Positions 1-6,210 of a stretch of DNA of 12,135 nucleotides are shown here, piece after piece. Source of the stretch: PSLL01 sp964389705 (GTDB lineage: Bacteria; Desulfobacterota_D; UBA1144; Nemesobacterales; CSP1-2); contig CAYMEO010000078.1 in assembly GCA_964389705.1 (NCBI GenBank), positions 1 through 12,135 of the forward strand. Direction: 5' to 3'. Each line of letters begins with the position of its first letter. The stretch's first letter is position 1. The position numbers and the translations under genes are program-made. The notes beneath the pieces are model-generated. The model ran no database searches and had not been told where the DNA came from. It was given only the letters and a program-made list of their open reading frames with translations.

Positions 1-35
1 TAAGCTTCAACTTTGCAAATTATATGCTTATGGAG

Positions 36-971
36 TCAGGGAAAGCTGGAGGAGATAAAACTCAGCAAACATCCAGACCCAATGGCAAACACAAACCAGA
101 TTAATATATAAAATAGCGTTGCCCTTTTACCTATAATTCTCTGAGCCATAATCATAGTCGGTATGCATGTGCCAACTGAACCCAGAAGAAATGTAAAAGC
201 CGGCCCAATATCTAATCCGGCTTTTAGAAGTGAGGATGTTATAGGAACCTCTTCTCCTTCACAAACATAGAATGGTATCCCTACTATGGCAGCTAATAGA
301 TACGCTAAGAACCCTGAAAATATGATGTACTTAGAGATCGAATCCTCAGGAATAATTGTGTTTAAAATCGAGGCAACCAGCATTCCTATTAGGAGGTATT
401 TAGAAAGTCCTATTACTATTGATACTAGGTTCCCCCAAAAGTCTCTTTTTGTTTCTTGACGGCAGGATTTAGGTAGCACAAAATTCCCTTTAATAGAGAG
501 ACCCTGCACAGATTTAGGATTAGAGACCGAAATACTAAATCCGGGAACTCTAGATTTCTCGAGATGATTTAGGATTACACCAACGGCTATACTGCATATG
601 AACGGAAATACTACTCTTGCTACTGTAATTTCCCAGCCAAGCATTCCGTAGGTCATCGCTATAGTGATGGGACTTAAAAGAGGTGACATCATAATGAAGG
701 CTGTTATAGTTCCTAGATTAGCTCCCTGTCTTTTGAGTCCGTCTGCTATAGGCATTGTAGCGCAGGCACAGCCCGGAAGAACAGCGCCCAGAATAGTTGC
801 ATTTATTACCGAAAAGTTACCTCGACTAAGGTATTTGAGTGTTAAGTTTCTCCTTATATATGTTTGAAGAATCGCACCGAAGACCGCGCCAATTAGAAAG
901 TATGGGCTGACCTTAAGTGTTAAGGAAATGAATTCTTTTGGAATTTGCATAGCGATACCCAGAAATGTCAT
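36..971 (-). CDS. YraQ/DUF318-type metal or metalloid efflux permease
   Basis: Predicted polytopic inner-membrane permease of 311 residues with about eight hydrophobic segments. A soluble loop at about residues 140-178 separates two halves. The first half carries a P-G-C-A-C motif (Cys68, Cys70) followed by an M-P-I-A-D-G-L-K stretch and a P-rich helix near 96-102. The second half has C-E-G-E-E-V-P (Cys237) and G-T-C-I-P-T (Cys269). This paired, cysteine-bearing architecture is that of the DUF318/YraQ permeases, which include ArsP and the SO_0444-type Cu/Zn exporters. The exact substrate cannot be read from sequence. The gene starts 5 bases after the ArsR-family sensor and is surely co-transcribed with it, which supports a role in expelling the metal that sensor detects. 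The start at 971 has only a weak Shine-Dalgarno; Met8 (position 950) is an alternative. Family assignment is fairly secure, substrate is inference. Confidence 0.82.
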   Translation of the reverse strand: MTFLGIAMQIPKEFISLTLKVSPYFLIGAVFGAILQTYIRRNLTLKYLSRGNFSVINATILGAVLPGCACATMPIADGLKRQGANLGTITAFIMMSPLLSPITIAMTYGMLGWEITVARVVFPFICSIAVGVILNHLEKSRVPGFSISVSNPKSVQGLSIKGNFVLPKSCRQETKRDFWGNLVSIVIGLSKYLLIGMLVASILNTIIPEDSISKYIIFSGFLAYLLAAIVGIPFYVCEGEEVPITSSLLKAGLDIGPAFTFLLGSVGTCIPTMIMAQRIIGKRATLFYILIWFVFAIGSGCLLSFISSSFP

Positions 972-976
972 AACAC

Positions 977-1288
977 TTAATACCTAGTACAGCGGTAGAT
1001 TCTCCCTCCTAACTTAGTAAGTATTGCTTCGGCTTCAGCAAGGAGCTTTAACACCTTTTTATTGGTCACTTGGTAATAGACATATCTTCCCTTTTTCTCT
1101 TTTTTCACAAGTCCGCAGTCTTCAAGACAGGCTAGGTGTGCCGAGACATTAGGTTGGGAAAGATTGGTAATCTCGACAATCTCGGAGACGCATTTTGCCC
1201 CGTTTCTTAAGGCTTCAAGAACTGCTAACCGAGATGGATCGGCGAAACCTCGAAATAACTTAGCCTTAAGTGTATGATTGTCAGCCAT
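977..1288 (-). CDS. ArsR/SmtB-family metal-sensing repressor, CmtR-like
   Basis: A 103-residue winged-helix repressor of the ArsR/SmtB family. The N-terminus has the F-A-D-P-S-R-L signature (residues 15-21). The recognition helix region includes L-S-Q-P-N-V-S-A-H-L (43-52), and the wing has K-K-G-R-Y-V-Y-Y (65-72). Cys54 and Cys58 lie in the H-L-A-C-L-E-D-C-G-L segment, and a third cysteine, Cys100, sits at the extreme C-terminus. This matches the spacing of the Cd/Pb-sensing cysteines of mycobacterial CmtR (57, 61 and 102). Cys33 is an extra cysteine at the start of the HTH. Family knowledge: metal binding releases such repressors from DNA. It is the first gene of a two-gene unit with the permease. 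The start at 1288 is preceded by an AAGAGA-type ribosome site. The family is near certain; thiophilic-metal sensing is inference from the cysteine pattern. Confidence 0.9.
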   Translation of the reverse strand: MADNHTLKAKLFRGFADPSRLAVLEALRNGAKCVSEIVEITNLSQPNVSAHLACLEDCGLVKKEKKGRYVYYQVTNKKVLKLLAEAEAILTKLGGRIYRCTRY

Positions 1289-1320
1289 GAATAATCTCTT
1301 TACTTTATAGATTAGTTAGT

Positions 1321-1351
1321 ATACATAAATACATAGTTATATAATTATATA
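1321..1351. promoter_or_regulatory. Candidate operator of the ArsR-family repressor
   Basis: A perfect 14-base palindrome TATATAATTATATA lies at 1338-1351. Next to it is a direct repeat of ATACATA at 1321-1327 and 1329-1335. The palindrome overlaps the -10 box and probable transcription start of the repressor gene, where an autoregulating ArsR-family protein would bind. The A+T-rich composition makes chance palindromes more likely, so operator function is inference. Confidence 0.4.
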
Positions 1352-1377
1352 TTAATGTTTTCCTTAAAACCTGTCAA
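1349..1377 (-). promoter_or_regulatory. Sigma70-like promoter of the arsR-permease unit
   Basis: Read on the minus strand there is a perfect TTGACA -35 box (1377-1372), a 17-base spacer and a TAATAT -10 box (1354-1349). The expected start of transcription is near 1343, giving a leader of about 55 bases before the repressor start at 1288. The palindromic operator candidate covers the -10 region. Confidence 0.55.
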
Positions 1378-1446
1378 ATGATGATCAAGTAGACGCCAAT
1401 TTAAGGAAAAGGTCAAATACTTAAAATTCATTAAAGAATTTGAATA

Positions 1447-1593
1447 TTGGATGATATAGAGCTTTACACCAACAACGATGAGGAAAAAATAGTGGCACTT
1501 TCAATGGCCTTGGCCAACTCAAGGAGCATAGGTCGAACAATAGCCTTAGTCTGTATGTTCATAGTCGAGTACTCCATCAATATCTTATTGTAA
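1447..1593 (+). other. Possible 48-codon small membrane protein or gene remnant
   Basis: The stretch between the repressor promoter and the 3' end of hyfB has no recognised gene. It does hold an open frame from a TTG at 1447 to TAA at 1591-1593. The frame has an acidic N-terminal half (D-D-I-E-L-Y, then N-N-D-E-E-K) and a hydrophobic C-terminal half (about residues 30-48, I-A-L-V-C-M-F-I-V-E). It ends convergently with hyfB, overlapping it by 9 bases. There is no good Shine-Dalgarno and no ATG near the start, so it may be a remnant of a lost gene or chance. Nearby at 1424-1441 is an AAATTC/GAATTT inverted repeat, and at 1505-1516 a TGGCC/GGCCA one. Neither has a T-tract, so I see no convincing terminator for the hyf operon here. 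Confidence 0.15.
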
Positions 1594-3720
1594 GAATCGT
1601 GCGATGACCAAGCACACCAGTAGGGTAAGGAGAACATATGTCACGTACGCATTGATTCTTCCATGATGCATTATTGCCAAGAACCGAGCGATTCTCCGCA
1701 TTGTCGCTGTGAAAGGGCCGAAAATTAGCCGATCCAACACATGAACCTCCTTGTATGTGCGGCGTATGGCCGTTCGGAAATGTGCGGCTACGGTTTCTTT
1801 CGTATCTCTGGCCGAGGGGCGAAATACGGCCTCGAATATCACGCGCACAGGATTTGAGAACCCAGTAGCAGTATAGGTCATCTCTGGCAGTAGCCGACGC
1901 ACTCCTCCATCCCAGCACGTGCATCGTGTAACAGTCCGCGAGTAAGTGAGCCAGCGGATGACTACATAACTCAGTCCTAGTAATAGGAGCAGAACAACGA
2001 AGGTATATGAAGTGGACATAGCAAAAACAACCGGGTTGCGTGTTGAGCCTCTGTGCAATACCACCAACCCCTGCCCGGGCAAGGCACTGTGTCCCAACTG
2101 TGCCCCCAAGTCGTGGAACTCTGATACAAACCCGGGCGGTAACTGAGGATTCTCAGAACTCGTGGTAAAGAAAGGGGGTACTAAAGCATCCACAGCACTG
2201 GCATGGGTCAAGGGCATGAGAGTTTGATCGAGCAGCGGAATGACATAAGTGGGCAGTACACCCAGGACAAGGCACAGAATAGCCAAAGCTCCCATAGGCA
2301 CAGTCATTGAGCCGGACACCTCCACGGCCTGCTCGGCTTCCTTAGATCGGAACATACCCAAAAAACTCATAGCAAATGCTTTAACAAAGCACGTAACCGC
2401 GAGCGCTGCCGTAAGCGCCAGCCCCGCGCCGGAGAGAGCAAATACGATCTTGATTGCAGTGGATTGTAGCTCTGCACTTCGCAATAGTGTCTGTAGAGTC
2501 AACCACTCGCTTACAAAACCGTTGAAGGGTGGCATGGCAGAAATAGAGAGCGCTCCAATCAAAAAGAAAAGCCCTGTCCAGGGCATCTTCTTAATAAGTC
2601 CGCCTAGACGATTCATATCCCGTACACTAATATTCGTATTTACTGCTCCCACTCCGAGAAAGAGAAGCGCCTTGTAGAGCGAGTGGTTGACCATATGATA
2701 GAGGGCAGCAATGAAAGCGATACTTGCCAATGCAGGATGTTTGGAGGCTATGAATATAAAACCAGCACCGAGTCCAGCGGTAATGATGCCTGTATTCTCT
2801 ATCGAGCTATGAGCCAACATCCCCTTCATATCGTTCTCGATAGTGGCATAGAGTATACCTACCAAGGCCGAGACCGTTCCGATAATCAATGTAATCAGCC
2901 CTGGTCCAACTTGGGTTATTGGAAGGAGGTCTAAATTTAAGCGTACGATTCCATAAAGGCCCAAATTCAGCATAGTTCCAGCAAATACAGGTATGAAGCC
3001 ACCAGGAGCTACTGCATATGCTCTAGGCAGCCACATATTAACGGGCACCAAACCCGCCTTGATTCCGAATCCGAAGAATGACAGTAAAAATACGGCCCAG
3101 CGGGCACCTGCCCCCAGCCCAGCCGCGCCATCTTTCAACGATATGAAGTCGATAGCCCCTGATGATTTCGCCAGGACAAGCAGTGCGAGCGCCACAGCTA
3201 TGGTGCCCGCTTCACCCATAGCCAGCATCAGATAGCCAGAAAATTTATGCTCATGTTCATAATTGACCAGAAGATAACTAAGGATTGACATCGTTTCCCA
3301 GGCAATCAGGAATGAAAAAATGTCCGCAGCAACTAAAACTAAGACAATGGAAGCAAACAGCGCGTGATAAAGACCACTGAATGATTTCAGGCTCTCGCGG
3401 CCCAGGTGTCTGGTCATATATTGTGCCGAAAATATGGAAACGGGCAGAAAAATCAGGCCAGTGATAAAAACGAAGAGCGCAGAAAGGCGATCCATAGTCA
3501 AGGTTAGTGTTCCCACTGGGGTCAATGTCCAAAGTTGGGCCTGAAATGGGCTTCCTAAGAAAAGAATTTCACCACTGGCCCATAAGATAACAACCGAGGC
3601 TAAAGGGGCGATCCAAATCAGGGTTTGCAGGCTCCGACGGTCAGGAAGTATGGCGGCCACGACTGTGCCAATGCCGCAGAGTGCAAAAAAGAGGGTAATA
3701 AGATGTCCGACCTCTATCAA
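1585..3720 (-). CDS. hyfB: HyfB-like proton-antiporter subunit (NuoL/MrpA-type)
   Basis: A 711-residue integral membrane subunit of the NuoL/NuoM/NuoN antiporter family, closest in layout to HyfB. Residues of the predicted ion channel are in place: Glu142 (A-W-E-T-M), Lys221 (G-I-K-A-G-L-V-P), His346 and Lys350 (V-N-H-S-L-Y-K) and Glu405 in F-V-S-E-W. The C-terminal segment has the HyfB-type C-W-D-G-G motif (602-606), then M-T-Y-T-A-T-G-F-S and a final helix after G-R-I-N-A-Y. It is somewhat longer than E. coli HyfB, with a hydrophilic stretch around 515-565. It is the last gene of the operon, whereas hyfB usually lies near the front. Translation starts at TTG, whose bases overlap the TGA stop of hyfI (TTGA, 3717-3720), so the two are translationally coupled. 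Predicted role: proton or sodium translocation in the membrane arm. It keeps a complete set of charged residues although the partner redox subunits look inactive. Confidence 0.93.
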   Translation of the reverse strand: MIEVGHLITLFFALCGIGTVVAAILPDRRSLQTLIWIAPLASVVILWASGEILFLGSPFQAQLWTLTPVGTLTLTMDRLSALFVFITGLIFLPVSIFSAQYMTRHLGRESLKSFSGLYHALFASIVLVLVAADIFSFLIAWETMSILSYLLVNYEHEHKFSGYLMLAMGEAGTIAVALALLVLAKSSGAIDFISLKDGAAGLGAGARWAVFLLSFFGFGIKAGLVPVNMWLPRAYAVAPGGFIPVFAGTMLNLGLYGIVRLNLDLLPITQVGPGLITLIIGTVSALVGILYATIENDMKGMLAHSSIENTGIITAGLGAGFIFIASKHPALASIAFIAALYHMVNHSLYKALLFLGVGAVNTNISVRDMNRLGGLIKKMPWTGLFFLIGALSISAMPPFNGFVSEWLTLQTLLRSAELQSTAIKIVFALSGAGLALTAALAVTCFVKAFAMSFLGMFRSKEAEQAVEVSGSMTVPMGALAILCLVLGVLPTYVIPLLDQTLMPLTHASAVDALVPPFFTTSSENPQLPPGFVSEFHDLGAQLGHSALPGQGLVVLHRGSTRNPVVFAMSTSYTFVVLLLLLGLSYVVIRWLTYSRTVTRCTCWDGGVRRLLPEMTYTATGFSNPVRVIFEAVFRPSARDTKETVAAHFRTAIRRTYKEVHVLDRLIFGPFTATMRRIARFLAIMHHGRINAYVTYVLLTLLVCLVIARFLQ

Positions 3721-3737
3721 GATGTTTTTACCTCCTT
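3717..3737 (-). promoter_or_regulatory. Strong ribosome site fixing the TTG start of hyfB
   Basis: On the minus strand AAGGAGGT occupies 3737-3730, nine bases before a TTG that overlaps the hyfI stop as TTGA. No ATG or GTG lies in frame nearby. The near-perfect Shine-Dalgarno decides the TTG as the start. Confidence 0.8.
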
Positions 3738-4487
3738 TCCAGTGTCTTCAGTCGAGATCAGCAATGCCGATGGCCTGCGTCCAACCGCCACCAGAAGCCC
3801 ATGCAGTATAGCCAGTGGCGGTGGCGGATTGCCTGGTATCTCCACATCCACTGGAAGGACATCCGAAACACCCGCGCCCGAAATAAAACTCGGGCCAAAG
3901 GCGCCGCCCGATAGGGCACACGCCCCGACCGCTATGACTCGTTTGGGCGTGGGCATAGCGTTATATGCCTTGAGTAGGGGCAGTCGCATATGAACCGTGA
4001 CGGGACCTACCACCATGACAATATCCGCATCCCTCGGCGTGGGTGTGATAAAGAAGCCCAGACGGTGCATGTTGTAGAATGGATTGTTTAGCTGCTTGAT
4101 TTCATTTAAGCATGCCCCACAATCGCCTGAATCCACAACGAGTATATGAGCAGAGCGCGCAAAGGCCTTGCCAAGCCTCCGATTGGGATCATCATCCTTG
4201 GATACAGATGTCGCCCATTCGTAGTCCGACTGCCAATTAATCGGGGTCTGTATACCGCGCACACAACGGAAAGAGTGTATGCAGCGTCTATAGTCCACTA
4301 TGACCTTGCGGCCCTCCTGTCTGAGTGCCTCATTTGGGCAACTCGAGGCTATCAAATTGGCTTCATATTCTGTAAACCCTCCACCGCGTGGCAGTCCCGG
4401 AGAAACTCCAGAAGCTGTCTCTTCTCCATCGGGATAAGATGTTGTTTTAATCCCCGTACGTAGCCCTTTGAAAACCCAATTGCTCAT
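3717..4487 (-). CDS. hyfI: HyfI/NuoB-like small subunit with degenerate N-terminal ferredoxin domain
   Basis: A 256-residue protein. Residues 113-236 align by eye with HyfI/HycG/NuoB, the subunit that normally holds the proximal (N2-type) [4Fe-4S] cluster next to the active site. Cys123 and Cys126 (C-G-A-C) and Cys190 (V-G-A-C-A-L-S-G-G) are present. The fourth ligand, in the V-D-V-x-I-P-G-C-P-P motif, is Asn220 (codon AAT, 3828-3830). Residues 1-90 resemble HyfH/HycF: the N-W-V-F-K-G-L-R-T-G opening, a lone C-P (Cys50), then D-Y-R-R-C-I-H-S-F-R-C with Cys69, Ser72 and Cys75. Most ligands of the two ferredoxin clusters are missing, so this looks like a fused and eroded HyfH. I chose the ATG at 4487 because CAGGAGAT precedes it; an open frame continues upstream to 4652, but it overlaps hyfG and has no homology I recognise. 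A 97-base gap separates it from hyfG. It overlaps hyfB by four bases. Confidence 0.9.
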   Translation of the reverse strand: MSNWVFKGLRTGIKTTSYPDGEETASGVSPGLPRGGGFTEYEANLIASSCPNEALRQEGRKVIVDYRRCIHSFRCVRGIQTPINWQSDYEWATSVSKDDDPNRRLGKAFARSAHILVVDSGDCGACLNEIKQLNNPFYNMHRLGFFITPTPRDADIVMVVGPVTVHMRLPLLKAYNAMPTPKRVIAVGACALSGGAFGPSFISGAGVSDVLPVDVEIPGNPPPPLAILHGLLVAVGRRPSALLISTEDTGKEVKTS

Positions 4488-4584
4488 ATTTATCTCCTGT
4501 TTTTTATATTGGCCATCTCTAATCGTATTTTTAAGCGGGTGTATTGTCCGCTCATCCCTAAAACAATCTTTTCTTCGTAGGTTA

Positions 4585-6204
4585 TTAGCGATCGCATTCA
4601 GCAACCGAAAGCCCCAGGCTGGCCATAATGATTGGGAAATCCTGAAAGGCAAAGCTCTCAGCGGCTAAGCGAAACCCATGCCAGTTTGTAAATGATGGTG
4701 TGGTTATACGATAACGCGCTATCAAACCGTCCTCACCAATTCGGACCCAATGAAACGCCGCGCCGCGCGGTGCCTCCACCCATCCCAGTGCCTCTCCCGG
4801 AGCTATTTCAAACATCCGAGGAATGACCGCTCCACTAGGAAGAGCCGACACAACCTGATTAATAATCCGGACGGATTGTTCTGACTCGGCAAAAAGAATT
4901 CGGAGGCGGGCGTAACCATCCCCTTCTTGCTCATACGGCACGGAGAACTTTATATCATCATATCCCGAATAAGGTTGAGATTTGCGCAGATCACGAGTGA
5001 TGCCAGAAGCACGGGCTATGGGACCAACTAAGCAATAGTTAAGGGCATTGTTATAGGAGATAATTCCCACCTCCTCCAGCCGATCGAGAAAGCTGCTGGA
5101 GAAACGAAGCATCTCTTCCAACTCATGCAACCTCTCCAGTAGAGCATTGGTATACCCAGTAACCTCCCTACATGCTTCTTCGCTGAAATCCCGCGAGAGC
5201 CCGCCTGGGATGTTCAGACCGAAGAGATAGCGATGCCCTGTGAAGTTGCAGCAGAGGCGGAGAAGCTCTTCTTCCAGGATAGCAGTTTGACTTGTAGCGA
5301 CGACCAGACCTGTTGAATCGCATATCTCCCTGATTGCCCCCACGTGATGACGGAGGCGCTCCAGTTCTGCAAGTAGGATGCGCAGGGCCCGTGCCCGTGC
5401 CGGAACTACGGTTTTACAAATCTCTTCCACTGCCTGACAGAAGGCGAGTGAGTGAGCAAAGGCCGATGTGCCCGAAAAACGCTCAGATAGAAGTAACACG
5501 CGCTCTACTGATTGTCCTTCTGCGATCTTCTCTATGCCTCGATACTTGTAGAACGGGCGTGGAATGACACGAATCACATCCTCTCCTACTGTCTCCAGAA
5601 GGAAGTGTGTAGATTCGGTTGCCCCGGAGTAGATTGGACCGATAGGCATCAAGAATGAGCCGGGTGCTTGAACGATTCTGAGAGGCCGCCAGTCGGGATC
5701 CGGCTCGCGATGAGTATAGGGTTTTCTCGCGTCAAAGTCCTTGCGCATGGGATTTACACCTTCCTGCCACTCATCGTTATGGAGCACAAAGTCCCCTAAT
5801 CGCGGGTGTCCCTCAAATTCTAAGCCGAAGAGGTCCTCGGCTTCTCTCTCATGCCAGTCTGCGGCATACACATGGGCACTGATGCTGGGAACAGTCAGTT
5901 GGGGCTTATCTAACCGAATAAGAACGTGGACCTGACCAGCATTAGGGTCGCTGTAAAAGAGATACCGAAGAAGCCACTGCGATGGGGTATCCTCAACCAC
6001 CAGGCTGGCGAATGCATAGCCTAATTCATTAAATAACCAGTTGCATACGGCCTGTATCTCGATTGAATTACACTCCAGATAGCACAACGGTCTCTTTGGA
6101 TCGAGTCTGGATCGGACTCTCCCCGGCCAGCGCTCTTCAGCGATCTTGGAAACGGTCATGAGATTGGTTGTGGAACTGATGGACTTATCTAAAGAAAGTT
6201 CCAT
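4585..6204 (-). CDS. hyfG: HyfG/NuoCD-like large subunit lacking the NiFe-site cysteines
   Basis: A 539-residue fusion of a NuoC-like domain (about 15-150, with W-H-E-R-E-A-E-D-L-F-G-L, 117-128) and a NuoD/hydrogenase-large-subunit domain (about 180-539, with Y-R-G-I-E-K, 221-226). In group 4 NiFe hydrogenases the latter binds NiFe through a CxxC near E-R-V-C-G-I-C and a C-terminal D-P-C-x-x-C. Here the first site reads E-R-F-S-G-T-S (Ser244, Ser247). The chain ends A-S-L-G-L-S-V-A-E-C-D-R, with Ser533 and Glu536 at the second pair. All four nickel ligands are gone, so it cannot be a conventional hydrogenase. The chain stops exactly at this motif, with no cleavable tail, and its last residues resemble the E-x-D-R end of NuoD. 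Assignment to the Ehr-like, non-hydrogenase group is inference. The ATG at 6204 follows AGAGGTGAT and lies 6 bases after hyfF. Confidence 0.93.
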   Translation of the reverse strand: MELSLDKSISSTTNLMTVSKIAEERWPGRVRSRLDPKRPLCYLECNSIEIQAVCNWLFNELGYAFASLVVEDTPSQWLLRYLFYSDPNAGQVHVLIRLDKPQLTVPSISAHVYAADWHEREAEDLFGLEFEGHPRLGDFVLHNDEWQEGVNPMRKDFDARKPYTHREPDPDWRPLRIVQAPGSFLMPIGPIYSGATESTHFLLETVGEDVIRVIPRPFYKYRGIEKIAEGQSVERVLLLSERFSGTSAFAHSLAFCQAVEEICKTVVPARARALRILLAELERLRHHVGAIREICDSTGLVVATSQTAILEEELLRLCCNFTGHRYLFGLNIPGGLSRDFSEEACREVTGYTNALLERLHELEEMLRFSSSFLDRLEEVGIISYNNALNYCLVGPIARASGITRDLRKSQPYSGYDDIKFSVPYEQEGDGYARLRILFAESEQSVRIINQVVSALPSGAVIPRMFEIAPGEALGWVEAPRGAAFHWVRIGEDGLIARYRITTPSFTNWHGFRLAAESFAFQDFPIIMASLGLSVAECDR

Positions 6205-6210
6205 ATCATA

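Noticed and set aside
2249..3235. Several open frames on the plus strand inside hyfB (for example 2249-2677 and 2993-3235).
   Set aside because: They are antisense to a strongly conserved membrane protein, rich in Ser, Pro and Ala as expected of shadow frames, and lack ribosome sites.
4488..4652. In-frame N-terminal extension of hyfI by 55 residues.
   Set aside because: It overlaps the 3' end of hyfG, has no family similarity, and the ATG at 4487 has a good ribosome site and begins exactly where HyfH-like similarity starts.
4585..6204. Annotating hyfG as an active formate hydrogenlyase or hydrogenase 4 subunit.
   Set aside because: None of the four nickel ligands is present, and no maturation or formate dehydrogenase genes lie in the window.
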